Below, piece by piece: positions 15,030 to 28,576 of a stretch of 64,000 nucleotides of DNA. A program made the position numbers and the translations under genes. How positions within the stretch are numbered: position 1 is the stretch's first letter; the number at the start of each line of letters is the position of its first letter. The notes beneath the pieces were generated by a model. The model did no database searches and was not told the origin of the DNA. It worked only from the letters and a program-made list of their open reading frames with translations. Source of the DNA: Calocera cornea HHB12733 (taxonomy: Eukaryota; Basidiomycota; Dacrymycetes; Dacrymycetales; Dacrymycetaceae); assembly GCA_001632435.1 (NCBI GenBank), contig KV423945.1, positions 1-64,000 of the forward strand. Reading direction: 5' to 3'.

Positions 15030-15299
15030 CTGGGTGTGACCGTAAACGCAAGCAAGTAGCACTATTGCTGCTCTGAGAAGTTCACAATGCAGAGGCGCGC
15101 GCACTCCGGCGCTAAGTAGTTTGTGCGCGGTGCCACACGCGCCTCACCGCCACCAGCGAAGGAAGCCTTCACTGCAAATTTAGTGGATTCGGCACACCGT
15201 TGTAATGCAATGTTAGAGTACATTGTGTAGGTTATCGCTACAGTAGTTGCCTAATATACAATACCTTGCGTATCCCCATGAGCCCAAAGAAAATAAGCA

Positions 15300-18200
15300 T
15301 TACTTTCGTCCTCTGGAAGTTGAAGTAGACGTGCGTCTCCCCCTGCCGCGGGTAGTGGAAGATGATCCTGAAGGCGCCTTGCCAGCTTTACCTTTCCCCT
15401 TTCCAGGAACAGGTTTTGGGACCTCGATGATCTCCACGTCGTCGTCGTCGTCATCGTCTGGTATGTCAATGGGCGTGTCAGAAGCTGGGCGCTTCTTTCC
15501 CTTAATGCCCTGTGTCGCAGGCTGTCTGGATCCAGCAGCTTTCGGCCCAGAGCCAGCACCGTCTTGAACTGGGAGATGTTGTCAGATGGGACGTGCCACA
15601 AAGGATTTGGAAAACTTACTGCTCAAACTCTCCATCTGAGGCCACTCTTCGTCGTCACTATCGTCTTCTTCAGGCAAGCGGGCACCCTTGAGCGGCACTT
15701 TCGCATCTCTCCAGTCCCTCGCATACACTGTCTCTCCATTCATCGCATCTCCGGTAGAGCGGCCTTCCGCAGCTGGTCTGTTATCTTCACTGTCACTGGA
15801 ATTTCCGAATAATGTTGGTTCGGCCATGCGGTCGCGCGTGACTTTCGCTTGGAACAGATCTAGGGAGATGCTGCGAGAGTTTGTAGGCGCCGTCTCTGGT
15901 GAAGGGAAAGCGGTGTAATCATCGACTTTCTGCTTTCCCAGTTCTCTTGGTTTGTAGAAACTCTCGCCCCACTCCCATGGTCGATTCTGGACTCTTGAAG
16001 CTAGATGCTTGGATGTTGCGGCATGCTGTAGCCCTTCTACGTAATAGTCACGAGGCACGTATTGCAGCAATTTCTTGAGCCGTTCCTTATGCCAGAGTGA
16101 CATATGTGGGGATAGATTGGTAGGGTATAGGCCGGGTATCGAACGAATGAGATCTGCGTTGGGATTCTTTACATCGTATGGGATATCTGCATATCTGAAT
16201 GTCAGTGCACAGGACGCAATGATTCAGAAGCTACGAACCATCGATGAGATAGCACGCCGTATCGAGTAGCATCGAGAATAAAATGCTGTCCCGTAGTGGA
16301 CCGTCAGTACCATAAAACTAGACCATTGTAAGCCACATCAGGCCCAGACGGGACGATAGCACATACGTTGGCAAACTGTATGACGAAGCTGATGACCGTT
16401 TCGGAAATACGTTTCCATTCTGGTGAAGGGTGCTCCATCATTCCGAGAGCATAGTGCAAGAGGCGAGTTGTCAGCATCATGAGATCTCGATAAACGGTTC
16501 CATCGATGGGCTTGCTGTCCATTGCCTGCAGGGTTGTGTAGGGGCTGACACGTGAAAATACCGCTCGCCAAGTGTTGGAAACAGTTTGCAGGAAACTTTC
16601 CAGAATTGAAGTCGGTATCTCTGGATGACTACTCTCCATTACGGCAACCGGCGTCGTGATCTTCAGCATAAGATGCACCGTATTTGTGGCCATGCCGTTG
16701 AATACATTGGCAGATTGAGCCGTCAAGTTTGAAAGGGTGCCGCGCAGGGAATCGGTAATCTTCTCATACGCCTTGCTTAACAACTACAGAACAGAATATT
16801 AGTATCTGTCACGTTGATGCCATGTTGATAACTCACTTCTCCAGTAGTCTTTGCGCAGATACCGTCCAGCATTTCAGCAATATAGACGAGTTCCTCGGAC
16901 GACCAGTCATGTGTAAATAAGGCAGTTGTATCGCGATCCAACTTTAACGCATAAGCAGGAGCTTCGGGCGATTCACTTCTGGCAAGGCGACAAAGTCGTC
17001 GAAGGGTCAACTGAAGCTTGACAGCAGCGCGATGACAACACCACGGATCGAGATCCGCCACATTCTGCTTCCAAATATCTCCTTCTGCATCATTTGTATG
17101 CGATGCGTTATCCAATTCTTCAGCATTCATGAGATACATCAGAGTTTCTTCCATTCTGTCCTCTATGTCGGGGGTTCTCTGGATCACTGAGGAAGACGAC
17201 AGAGCTCGCTTGATCGCAAGCGGGTCGCGTGAGACTTGCTGCTTGAAAAGGGGATCATCCAGCAAGCTCATCTTCAACCTGAGCAACGTTGTGGAAACTT
17301 CTGGGGTGAGAAGAGGGTTGGTGCAAAGTGATACTAGATAACAAACTCCATCAAGAAGTGCTTGGAAGCTTGCGCCTTCATAGATGCACAGTCTCCTGGT
17401 TTGCAGGCGCTGCAATTGGGGCAGGCTAATCGGCGTCAATCCAGCTCCGTCCCCGGCTGTGGCTTTGTTCTGCAGCAAGAGACAAAGTACGAGGATCGCT
17501 GTCTGGAAGAGACATGGAACATGTCGTTCGCGGTAGGTCTGAGAATCAGAGGAAGCCGATATGGCAGCAAAATGCCGCCACACTGGGTAGACGAAGCACT
17601 CAAGAATGGTTGAACAAGCGACGGCGTTGAAGACGCAGAGCTTGATGAGCAAAGGCACCAGGAGCTCCCAATGTGACGCATTCATATCCAGTACTTTGAA
17701 TCCCTCTGAGCGTCCACACCATAGGCGGAGAAAATGATCGAAGCCTTTCAGCAGGCGCCGATCAATCTGGTGCAGCACGAGGCTGAGACGCTTTGAGCAG
17801 GCGAGGCGTTCCTCTCGAGTTGTGTCCTTGAGTGAGAAGTCCCGGAGACCTTGCATGACGTTGTCCCAGACAATCACCGGCCAATCCTCCAAAGTCCTGA
17901 AGCGGCCCCATATTGCGACTGCAACAGCATATGGCGAGTGAGGTGCTGACGACTGGATGATATCGTGTATCTCGGGAATGACGGATGGAGTTGTGGATGG
18001 CCCTGTGGAATGATCATCGAGTTCCTTAGGTCCAATTTAAGCTGCTGTATCTTCGACAGGAAGAGGGTTCTCACTGACCTTCACATAGCGGCTATAATCG
18101 GTTTCCACGATAGTCTTCTCCTGTTTCGAAAGAGATCGCCAGAATCGCAGTTGCCTAATAAAACGGAGCAGCGGCGGGCACCGTCTTCTCTGGAAGCGAA

Positions 18201-20974
18201 GCTTTTGGATTTTCAAAAACAGTCCTTGCGCAATTGTCGCATTGGCGTCCATGCACGCCCAGATTGATGAGTTGCGTTCGAATGTGTCCAGGACGGCGGT
18301 GAAGAGCTCCGTTTGCTCAGTAAGATCACCTTCGGACCACGAAGCGATGTTGAGTGTCATCAGGTTGAACTGTATCTGTGTCAGGAATGTGAGACATCCT
18401 TAACGAAACTCATACCTCCAGCAATGCTATGTAGAGTTTGGTGTCCGTTAACAGCTGAACCAGAGTCGCGTAGGAGCCAAGGCTGAGAGTGCCTTGTTGA
18501 TGATCGGCATTCCTATTGTCGTATTTGTTAATCACGCACTTCGAACTGAAGTGCAAAGTGATGACTTACTTCATGGAATACTTGTTCAAGATTCTGGGCA
18601 ATAACCAATGATGGATGACTCTGGCTTGTTCGTAGCGGGAGCCAGATAACACAATTGGGAAGTTGCTCTCAGCCGAAATGGGGTCGCCTGCTCGAAGGTG
18701 AGTGAGGTAATATAGTGCTAAGTACTGGCTTACTCGATGACGCAAATAATTCAGGCAGCGAGGTGACGATCTCTCGTTGCATGCTCATCATATCACTATC
18801 TTCCGGTGTGGTATGCAGCTGACGGTCGAATAGGGAGGTTTTATGCAAGAGCTCCTGTGCCTCCCAGGTCTTGATCAGAGGGGTCTGTCGGATAACCTCA
18901 ACATGCCTCGATGGCTGTGAAACACGATATTAGCTGGGGAAGCGGCATCATACCGACTTCACTCACCTCCTCCCCGGGGGATCCCTCAAGTTCACCTCGT
19001 GCTACAAGCTCCTGAACATACCTTGCGTACGAGAAAACCCCGCGTCTGATGAGCTCTCCGATCAGAATGGCAATTGCGGGCATATCAGACTGCAAAGAGT
19101 GGGCGGGATAGTTATGAAGCCATAAGAACAGCCGGTCTTGCAGCATTTCTGCAGGCTTGACTTTGACCTTCTGTCGGATCGCCTGAAGTTTTGCATCATC
19201 CATCCACTTGCGTAAGATGCTCGCAACAGCATATGGTCGATGGTCTCCGTATTGGAACCTGCTCACTGCCCATGTCAAAAGCAGCTTGAGCTGGTCGTCG
19301 TATGTATTTTCGCTATCTTCGAAGAACTTGAAGGTCGCCAAGTTACTGTTCGCCCCAAGCATATTGAGGTTCTGCGACAGCATCAACCACTGAACAAGAC
19401 GCAACATAAACTGACGTACACGTATGGCAATGATGCAATGCCCAATCCGTCCTTTCGGTTCGGTTCGCTCCTGGTGGAACAGCAGAGCGGAGTTTCTCCG
19501 ATGCACCTCTTGAGCAGTTCGCCGCAATTGCACGAGAGCTTGTTCTTTCACCTCGTCCTTCGTTTCCGGATTGAGGGGTACGTATGCGTCAATGACATCG
19601 AAGACATGCTCGACCATGAACGGCCATTTACGAGGGTTGATAAATGCCTCTGGTACATCGATCATAGCAAGCTGTATGAACTTGCGCAGCAGTTTCTGTA
19701 GCCCTTCAAGGTGCTCTGATCCAGGACTCGTCTCGATCTCCTTGAGCTTGACCAGAGAATTGTCCACCAATGCTTTTGCAAACGCTCGATGTGCGCACAG
19801 CTCTACCGCATATTCGTCGACCACCCTTGCAAAGATGGCAAGCTGGGCAAGGTTGCAGTGTCCTATATGAAGAGCCGCCCAGAGGAGAAAGGTTCCGTGA
19901 TCGATCATGCTCTCCTTGTAGAATTCACGAGTCAATTGAATGCTGCAGCATACATCAGCCCTCGACCCACAATGGTGACGGAACTGGACTCACGTGTAAA
20001 CAAACTTGGAACACCAAGCTATTCGATTATCCACATCTAGAAGCACTCCTTTGAACACTTGCTTCAGTGCGGTCGACTGTAAGCGAGCTGTCGGAAGGCT
20101 GATTTCGCCAAGCTGCTTCTTATGCCACATTATGATCTCCTTTGCAGTGTCAAAGCTGTAGGACATTGGGTTGTAGCCGGGTTGTTTGCGAAGAGGTGCC
20201 TTCATAACGTCAGCACAATACCCCTCTTCCCGTGGGCACAATCAGGCATACCATGTCGTTGTATCCGACGATCCGAACGAACCAGACTGCCCTATCAATA
20301 GGGACATTCTTGTTGTAGAGTAGGTCGAACAGCTCCGACCCTTTCGGTCCATGCGGGATGTAGAAGTCGGGCGTCGCCGCTCCAGCCTGCGAAGCCTTCG
20401 CAGCAATGTCCTTCAAGGGTATGGCAGGATCTGCCAGCGCATCCAACCATTTAGCCCGTCGCATGTCCGGCACTGTTACACGTGGTGGCATCTTGTACGT
20501 CGTCCTGCCATGTTGTCAATGCGGTCCTCAAGCGCATGAACGAGCTGCTCACTGCCCCGGACTGCCCATCGCTGCCTCCCTTCTCTCCATGACCTGCGTC
20601 ATCAGCTGACCAAGGCGCTCTAGAGCATCGTCCGACTCCAGCTTCTCCAGATTGTCGCCGTGCGATGTGGATGCCTCTTGCTGTACCTGGTATGAGCATT
20701 GCTCGAAGTTGTCAAGCCAGGATCTTACCGATGAATAGGGCAGAATTGTCAATCCCTCTTTGACTGTCTTGGCCGACATGAGATTCTCCATGCGCTCAGG
20801 GTGGTCTGGTATGTAGTCCGGCCAGCCTGCGAGGCTTGTCAGCGCTCGGTAATACCTCGTGTAACCGCTCAACTTACCCAAGCTAGCTGCCTCATGTATT
20901 GGCGGTCTCCATGTCGGTGGGTGCGGCTTAAAGGGCTCTATGCTGGCCGCCTTGTCCTTCCTGTCGCCGGCCAT
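15300..20974 (-). CDS. MED12: Mediator subunit 12 (Srb8), kinase module
   Basis: Scaffold of the Mediator CDK8 kinase module, activating Cdk8-cyclin C and repressing or tuning RNA polymerase II transcription. About 1,500 aa in many exons. The N-terminal Med12 motif is split: PFKPHPPTWRPPIHEAASLG, then across an intron (20877-20827) WPDYIPDHPERMEN. Then come TYKMPPRVTVPDMRRAKW, HGPKGSELFDLLYNKNVP and RAVWFVRIVG. The MED12-PQL-like middle holds FKGVLLDVDNRIAWCSKF and SMIDHGTFLLWAALHIGHCN. The C-terminal third is helical, then becomes acidic and basic (EEDDSDDEEW; run of seven Asp plus VEIIEV; GRGRRTSTSTSRGRK) to TAA at 15300-15302. The last intron joins SLS to QDGAGSG. In-frame ATGs at 21007 and 21088 are alternative starts. 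Tandem with the glucosidase gene, 223 bases upstream. Confidence 0.85.
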
Positions 20975-21197
20975 TTCCCTGCTTGGTGGACGTGCCCTTG
21001 CGGGCATTCCTCTGTGGACGATGGCCGCGCACTCCGCGCTCAGGGACACAACCTCGTCCAAATGAGGGACCGCTCTTGCCTTCTGCATTGCCACTCGGCC
21101 GCACAGTCTGACTTAGGCGCCGAAGCCCGACCAGAATATTACGCCCATAACGATTAATTTGGTTGTAGCTACACTCTCTACAGTAGTATGACCCCGA

Positions 21198-24196
21198 TTA
21201 GAATCCGGGGTACTTTTCGGAGATGACTGGTCGTTTGTTAGATTCGACGTCTCATGCCACTGTGTGGGAGAACACCTACTGAGAGTGACCAGGGATGTCC
21301 AGCCGGTGAAGGGATGACTTCTTCGGCCCTCTCCTGTGACTGCATCATACTGCTCCCACACGTAACCTGTACGCTCAAATTCCTGATTTAATCTCAGAAA
21401 GACGGTCGACATCTGTGACAAGGATTGCACACCTTATGAGTATTCTTGATGATATTGTCCCGCAGCTCGGAGTAGATCTGCTGCGCCAACTTTTGGTGCG
21501 GGCCGAGCCGCTGAGTATAGATGTTCTTCAACGAAGCCAGCGCCATGTAGTTCATCTGCATCCATATGGCTCCCCTCCAATAGTTCTCGTCCTTGCCGAA
21601 AAGAGGATGGGATGCCGACAGACTCCGAATACCATAAGGCGACCATAGATGTTGCGGGTCGTGCATGAGCTCGAGAACAGCGCCGAGGTGAGGCGAGTCA
21701 GCAGGTAACAGACCGAGCAGAAGCGGGAAGAGCGAGATGTATCCCCGATGGCAGACATGGTAAGATTCGTCCTCCTCGTTCACGCTGGCATCACAATACA
21801 CCTTCTCCTCCTCGTTCCAATGAAGATCTAGGTCGCACATAAGCCCAGATAAACGACCTGCCCAAAGAGCGGTTTACCATCAATATTGGCAATGATTGCC
21901 TTTTCTGTCGCTGCATACTCAGCCTCGTCGTCATCCTCACCCACGTAGCCCGCGATTTGCTTCATGGTCCTGGAGAAGAAGCCCATCCAGCTGATGAGGT
22001 CAAGATGGAGTTCGCCGACATGGGGCGGTCTGGCACGCGGGTAGTCGTCGAGACCACTCGTCAACACATGGTCCGGCGTGCGTCCTCTCCATCGGTATGC
22101 TTCCGTCCGGGAGGTTGCAGTCCGACCCCATTGCTTAACCTGACCTTTCTGTGTGCGCTTGAACCATTGGTAGTGCCGGCGAAGTGTAGGGTATATGGAT
22201 GACAAGTATGCCCGAGCTGCAGGAGGGTTCTTCAACAATGCATCACCATGAGTTGGAGAGGAGTCTTGAACGAGAGGGAGCTGTGCCCCGCCCAGACCCA
22301 GGCTCTGCAAATTGAGTCCATCAGATAATGGATCTGCCTGCTCCTTCAGCCTTTGAATGAAAGCTGACACGGCCATTGTCAATGTGGGCGGATTGGCATA
22401 TGTGGGATATTGGGTTTGGAATTCTTTCGGAACCTAATTGAGAGTTAGACGAGCGACCCTCTTCAATGACCGGCGCGAAGGCAGACCTTGCTTCGTGCTT
22501 CCTCACCCAAAATCTGTTCGCGTCCTACCCAGCCATCCTCATCGACCAGCTTGAGCCAGTCGCGAAGTATCTCAAGACTCAGGTCATTATCCCACTCTCC
22601 AATGTGAAGTAGATGGAAGCCCTCGTCCCTGAACGTGACATATCAGGATGGGGCATAGGGAATTGTCATGGGAGGCACTACCAATAGAATCCTCGTGGGA
22701 AGAAACTTCGACTCGGGGTTGCAGTAAGCAATTGAGTAGGTCCCGCCAGCTCAGGCCCGCCTCCGGAAGGCTTGATTGTGTCAACCGAATCTTCTTCGTC
22801 CCACTCGTGAATGACTGAGCGATCGACGATGGATGTACCATAGAAATACCCAATGCCGCCCAAGAGGTTGGAAGTTATCGCCTTGGAGAACTCGAACAAC
22901 CCGGGAGCTGAGTCATTAGATATGGGGAATATTTGCTTAAAACGATCATCGAATGACTCTTTGAATGCGACCAAGCTCGTTCCGAAGGTCTGCGCTGTTA
23001 AAGGTCAGAATCACTTGCAGTATATTGTCCTTTGAGCTCACCATCGAAAGTCTGCTTTACGTCCGAGTTCTCGTAGTGAATGTCGAAAGAGAAAGGGCCT
23101 TCAAATGTCTTTTGAACCGCATACAGGTTGGCGCCTGGTACGATTTCATCGTCCAACATGAGCAAGAATGCGGCATCAGGAAGAACGTCAGGGCCAGCCT
23201 GCGTCCCTCCATATCTAGTCACAAGTGGCTCGACATGTGTCATAATGGCTCTCGACACATGGTCTAAATATATGCTCATGAGAAATCCAGTTGATGAATA
23301 CATCGGGTAACTGACCTTTGGCTTGCCAAACCGTCCCATCAGGAACAACGATTCCAGCAACATGAGTCTTGTCGGACTTGTGCACGAAATCCTCCCAGTG
23401 CCGGCCACGCCTGACGTAAGAGTTGTCGGGTCCTTTTAGGAATTTGAATATCATCCTTCAAGGGTTATATCATATTCTCACCGTTTTCTATCCTCATCTT
23501 GAACTCGCCGAGCTCCGGGGTTCGGCCGGTGAGCACGATAGGGACTTCGGGGACCTGAAACGCGGCATGTTAGAGTGATCGAATCATACCGATCTTGCCA
23601 CCCACCTCCGTAAGTGCCTCTTGGTCGATTTCAAGGCTCCCAAACCCATCCAGTCCAGCATAGAATATAAGAGAGCTCATTGATGGTCTAGCTGTGACCT
23701 CGGATCAGCATTGTATGAGCGCAGACGGCGCATATCGGGCGTACATGGATCCAATGGCTTTCCAGATATCCTCACAGACCAGCTACCTCCATGATCTCCT
23801 CCGTGTGTCTTCAACCACTCCACATGCAGGTCGAGATTGTTCAAGTCGTCCTTCAGCACCTCGATGCCGCCATCACGGGGGTCGTGCTCGGTCCATGTGT
23901 AGCCCCGTAGGTTGTCTCCTTGTTCGCAGGAATGTCTCATGTCTAACCAATACATAAGAACAGCCCAAATGGTACGTGGAAGTCAACGCACTTCTGAAGG
24001 ATGACAGATCCTGCACACCATACCACATCAACCCCGTCATCAAGGACTTCGGCAGCCTCGGTCGCATGCCGAAGTAGAGGTTGGGCCGGTAAGTGCCCCA
24101 TAGGAGCGATTGAGATTCATCTTCCTCTACTTTTAGCAAGGCATCCTGAGCCAACACGGCTGGGAGCAAGCTAAGTAACAGATATGGTATCTGCAT
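21198..24196 (-). CDS. CWH41: Mannosyl-oligosaccharide glucosidase I (GH63)
   Basis: Removes the outermost alpha-1,2 glucose from Glc3Man9GlcNAc2 in the ER lumen, the first step of N-glycan trimming. The ATG at 24196 gives a cleavable signal or signal anchor ([16 protein letters not shown]). The N-terminal beta domain has [31 protein letters not shown] and [12 protein letters not shown]. The (alpha/alpha)6 catalytic domain has [30 protein letters not shown] with a conserved acidic residue in the catalytic region, [10 protein letters not shown] and [17 protein letters not shown]. It ends [19 protein letters not shown] after a 53-base last intron (21279-21227); without that intron the frame runs into unrelated sequence. 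Length and domain order are as expected for the family; many introns. Confidence 0.93.
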
Positions 24197-27071
24197 CTTG
24201 CTGCAGAGACGTGCCTCGGAGAGGAGGCCCACTTGGTTTGGGACGCGACTGGTAACGTGGCTCAGGGACCTAGCTCATAGCCGGAGGTATTCGCGATCAA
24301 CGTCGCCGGCGCTTGCTTCTTCTCGGCACGGCCTTGTGGTCAGCACACTTTATCCTGTAGAGAAACTCGTGCGGGATCTGCTTTTATTGTTCCATGCTTC
24401 TCAGCGGCAGTTGAACTCACTGCACTGGCTTAATATTGTGAGTCCATCATCGCGCAGAAGCCGCTGTTTTTACCTGTGCTGCGGACTCTATGCATATGTA
24501 TGAGAGGGGTCGACACGGTTCTCTTACTGATCACATCAAAACAGCCGCTCATGGGACGTCAAGCTACGATGTACGGAAGCCCCACTCAGTAATCTGGACG
24601 TCGAACCAGAGAACAATACACTACCACTCTATGTCGACGATCGTACTTGTAATATCCTAAATCGGGTTAATTTCAAAAAGCCGGATGACACTGCACGATC
24701 GGGTAGCCTTCAGAGAAATGCTTGCCTAACTTCTCTGGTTATCTTCTCTCGTAGCAGCAACTACTTGTGAGTATACCAGTCGTTGATAGCACTGGCGTCC
24801 TCCACATATTGCATTCACAGCCGAGTGCCGTGCAACGAGGCGGACACACTAGCACCGAGATTCACCCAATCTCTGGCACAGATGATCGCAGCCAGATCGG
24901 CCTATCGACCCATCTTTTAGGGTTGTGGTGGCGGTCTCGGCTCCCTCTCGGCCTCGTGTAGACTAAATCTCTCTGGGAATGTCATGTTACGGCTCATCCC
25001 AGGATTGACGTACGGACCTGGTGCGCTGCCTCACGGCGAACGCAAGTCTCGAGGTTCCCTTCTCGCCTTTCGCCTCGGAAACTGCCGTACAGCACCGTAT
25101 CCTTCCGTGGCTTCGAGCGGTTCCGAGCAATGAAATGCACAGGCTAAGACGGGGATCGTTCGTATTTGTTTCAAAGACACGAGGTCCCGACCTTGTCTAC
25201 GCATTGTTCATCCTCAACCAGAAAACGCGCTTCTCGATCGGGCGATCATCTGATCCAAACTGACGGATAATCCCACTAGTCCAGTTTGCGCAAGCGACGG
25301 TTAGCGAGTGGAACAAGGCCCAAACTTGCTGAAAGAAGTCTGGGCCGCCGGAAAGGAGGTGCAACGTGGAGTCATCGGCTGGTAAACATGAGGCACAGTG
25401 GCGTATGGGCACTGTTGTTCCAGAATTTTTACACCTCACCTCCGCCGAATCGGTGTTGGGCAAAGGGAAGAACATGAAACTTATGCCAGCTTTCCAAGTT
25501 TTTAGGCCGCCAATCGTGGTGTTTGAAAATAGAAGCGCGTCGGCCGGCCCTCCACAAGAAGAAACCTGATTGTTCCCGACGCAACAGTGCAACAACAACC
25601 AATTGGATCCAGGTCACTTGTCTCTGGCCAAGTCCCGTCTTTGCCCGGGGGTGAAATTGAGGCTACACAATTCTTGCGTACGATTGTGCCAATAAGCCCA
25701 CCTCCTGAAGGAAGTGGGAGCGGTAGGGTGCGGCAAGGTGCGACTGGGAAGCTCGCCCGGGAGAATATGTCTCAGCGCCACGAGTTTGTGCGCGTCAGCA
25801 GGACGAGCGCCGAATATGGCAGGAGGGCGATTGCCTCCTTCGGGCAGGAGGGCGCTGGATGCCGTCGGCGAATACTGGTGGGCTCTCGAAGACCGAGAGG
25901 AGGGAAGGAGGTTTGCCAGAGCACTGGGTGGCGTAACGGGAAGTTGGGCGATAGGGCCTGCGTTCGCTCCTGCGATCCCAGTCGGGCGCGCAGCAAGGTG
26001 CTGTGTGTTCGCACCGAGCTGCACGTTGCAATGGTGTCACGATCTCCCCTCCAAATGCGATGGTCGAGGCGTGTGAGATAGTAGGGGATGCTCAAAACGC
26101 ACCCTGGAAGATTTGCATTTATACTCGCCATCAACATATATGAGAAGGGTACGTCAGGCTACCACTCCATCGTTACGTGCTGCGCGGCAGTCTCCGTTCC
26201 GCGCTTGATTGACCTCGCAGGTTTGGGGCGTTATCTGGGGCGGTCACCCGTCCGTATGCCGCGTCTGGTCACGCGCCAGATGAAAATCAGGAAGAAGCCA
26301 GCCGTGCGATAAGGCACTTCGGGGCACGGGTGGTGTTAAGCGTCATCATTGTCTTTGAGTATCAGACAGTAGTATCAGGGAAAAGCCTGCCGAGCGATGA
26401 GAGAGCAAGAAGGAGGGAAAAGTGCCAAGCGTTTCATTGATGAAAACCAATGGCAACGGCGCAAAATAGAAGCCGTGCGGGGGCAGGAGTGATTGGCCCA
26501 GTCGCGCGTGTCGGGCGATGAAAGAGGGTGCAAGTGACGAAGGGATGAGCTCGGACGGAGCCAGGCTTCATTCCTGGGACCCCGAGGGATGCCCACGTCG
26601 GCCGTCTTCAACATTCGATTCCGCAGATCCGCTCCTCAGGCGGGTCAAGGGATTGAACTACACTTCAACTTGTAATACAAGCTTGGGGCGCACCCACGGG
26701 GGCACAGAAGGGGCGCACAGCGTCCACATGGGAAGTGTGGGTCGTGACCAATTTGCGTGCCGGATCCGGGCGCAGCCATCAGCGGGCTGACTCCACTAGA
26801 CCCGAGGGCCAAAGGGTTGGGATGCTTCGGGGTCCCTAAGGCTGTGCAGCCTGACCCAACTCGTGACCCGCACCAGACGAGCCACACCTGGTGTCGCCCT
26901 CCTCGAACGCATCCTCCCTGCTTCTTGTCTTCCTCGTTCTCTCTCCCTCTCGCTGACCATCTCCACACCCTCAATCTCATCCCCCTGCAACTCCCCTTTC
27001 CCCCTCCCCACCTCCCTTCGCATCACGTCCTTTCCCCCCTTCCCTCCGAGCCGTTCACCACATAATAAGCA
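24197..27071. other. 2.9 kb gene-poor interval between divergent genes
   Basis: Separates MOGS (minus) from GSK3 (plus). The many open frames are short, carry no recognisable domain, and do not splice into longer ones by eye. A direct repeat GGCAGGAGGGCG lies near 25819 and 25842. The last ~130 bases before 27072 are strongly C/T-rich on the plus strand (about 26920-27055), the likely GSK3 core promoter. A noncoding RNA cannot be excluded. Confidence 0.5.
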
Positions 27072-28576
27072 ATGGCAACACATGGTCCCATCAATGGCGT
27101 CCGCATCTCCCGTGCGTACTCAGGGTCGTGTGACGGCGACGAAGTGCTTACCTAGCTTCTGTTCCAGCTGTCGATGATCCCCATAGGGTCGTCAAGGTCG
27201 TCGCATCCGATGGGAAGACGGGAGAGCAAAAGGACATTTCCTATACCAACTGCAAGGTCATAGGAAATGGCTCCTTCGGCGTCGTCTTCCAGGCGCGCAT
27301 GCTCAATGTACCGAAGGACTCGGAGGACATCGCCATAAAGAAGGTGCTCCAGGACAAGCGGTTCAAGGTGCGTAGTATGCTTGCTGGTCGTGGAGCATTC
27401 AGTAATCCATGATCTGTGACAGAACCGAGAACTCCAAATCATGCGCCTTGTGTACCATCCCAACGTAGTTGAGCTCAAAGCGTTCTTCTACTCCAACGGT
27501 GACAAGGTGCGTTGAATTTCCTATGTGGGGTAAGCGCTCTGGTTCTGATGGCAGTGCAGAAGGACGAAGTGTACCTCAACCTCGTTCAAGAATATGTTCC
27601 CGAAACCGTATACCGTGCTTCGCGTCACTACGTGAAGCTCAAGCAGCAGATGCCTACCTTGCAAATCAAGCTGTACATGTACCAACTGCTGCGCTCCCTC
27701 GCCTACATCCACTCGGTCGGCATCTGTCACCGAGACATCAAACCGCAGAATCTGCTCCTCAATCCCGCGACCGGCATCCTCAAGCTGTGCGATTTTGGCA
27801 GTGCCAAGATCCTTGTTGCGGGTGAACCCAACGTCAGCTACATCTGCTCACGTTACTACCGCGCGCCGGAGTTGATCTTTGGTGCCACGAACTACTCGAC
27901 CAACATCGGTAAGCTCACTCGTCGCTGCGCGCGTGACTAGCACTGACTCTGCCACAGATATATGGTCGACTGGTTGCGTCATGGCTGAGCTCATGCTGGG
28001 GCAACCCCTATTCCCTGGAGAAAGTGGTATTGATCAGCTGGTGGAGATCATCAAGGTGCTGGGCACTCCCACCAGAGAGCAAATCAAGACCATGAATCCC
28101 AATTATATGGAGCACAAGTTCCCTCAGATCAAGCCCCATCCGTTCTCCAAGGTGCTTAATATTTTACTCTCTCATCCCGTATTAGCGCTCATCAAAATCA
28201 GGTTTTCCGGCCGCGGACCTCCACGGATGCGATCGATCTCGTGTCCCGTCTCCTGGAGTACACCCCCACTGCCAGGCTGTCAGCGATTGAGGCGATGTGC
28301 CATCCCTTCTTCGATGAACTTCGTCAGGAGGGCACTCGGATGCCGAATGGCAAGCCGCTGCCACCGTTGTTCAACTTCACCAGAGAAGGTCAGCTTGCGC
28401 TAATTCTTGGATGATGTTATTGCTCACTGTTCTGATCTCCAGAGCTCTCCATCCGGCCCGATCTGAACCGGACCCTCGTCCCACCCTACACCGAGGCTGA
28501 GCTGCGCTCTCGGGCCATCAACCTAGACACTTTTGTCCCAATACCTCTCGAGCAGTTGCGTATCACGCTCGACTAG
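27072..28576 (+). CDS. GSK3: Glycogen synthase kinase 3 (shaggy-type Ser/Thr kinase)
   Basis: CMGC-group kinase that phosphorylates primed substrates in growth, stress and morphogenesis signalling. Seven exons (27072-27111, 27168-27367, 27423-27506, 27560-27908, 27958-28151, 28202-28388, 28443-28576) give 395 aa. All catalytic elements are present: glycine loop [32 protein letters not shown] (ATP lysine and helix-C glutamate), [22 protein letters not shown], and the activation loop [11 protein letters not shown] with the activating tyrosine typical of GSK3. The docking-pocket region [15 protein letters not shown] follows, and the C-terminus is short ([10 protein letters not shown]). Nothing is missing; an active kinase is expected. 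Confidence 0.96.

Noticed and set aside
20721..20762. 42-base GTAAGA...CCAG segment in MED12 as an intron
   Set aside because: Shorter than other introns here and frame-neutral; read-through codes a plausible helix, so kept as exon.
21260..21279. 20-base intron giving a MOGS end LVTLMA
   Set aside because: Too short to splice; the 53-base alternative gives IISEKYPGF, which fits the family's C-terminus.
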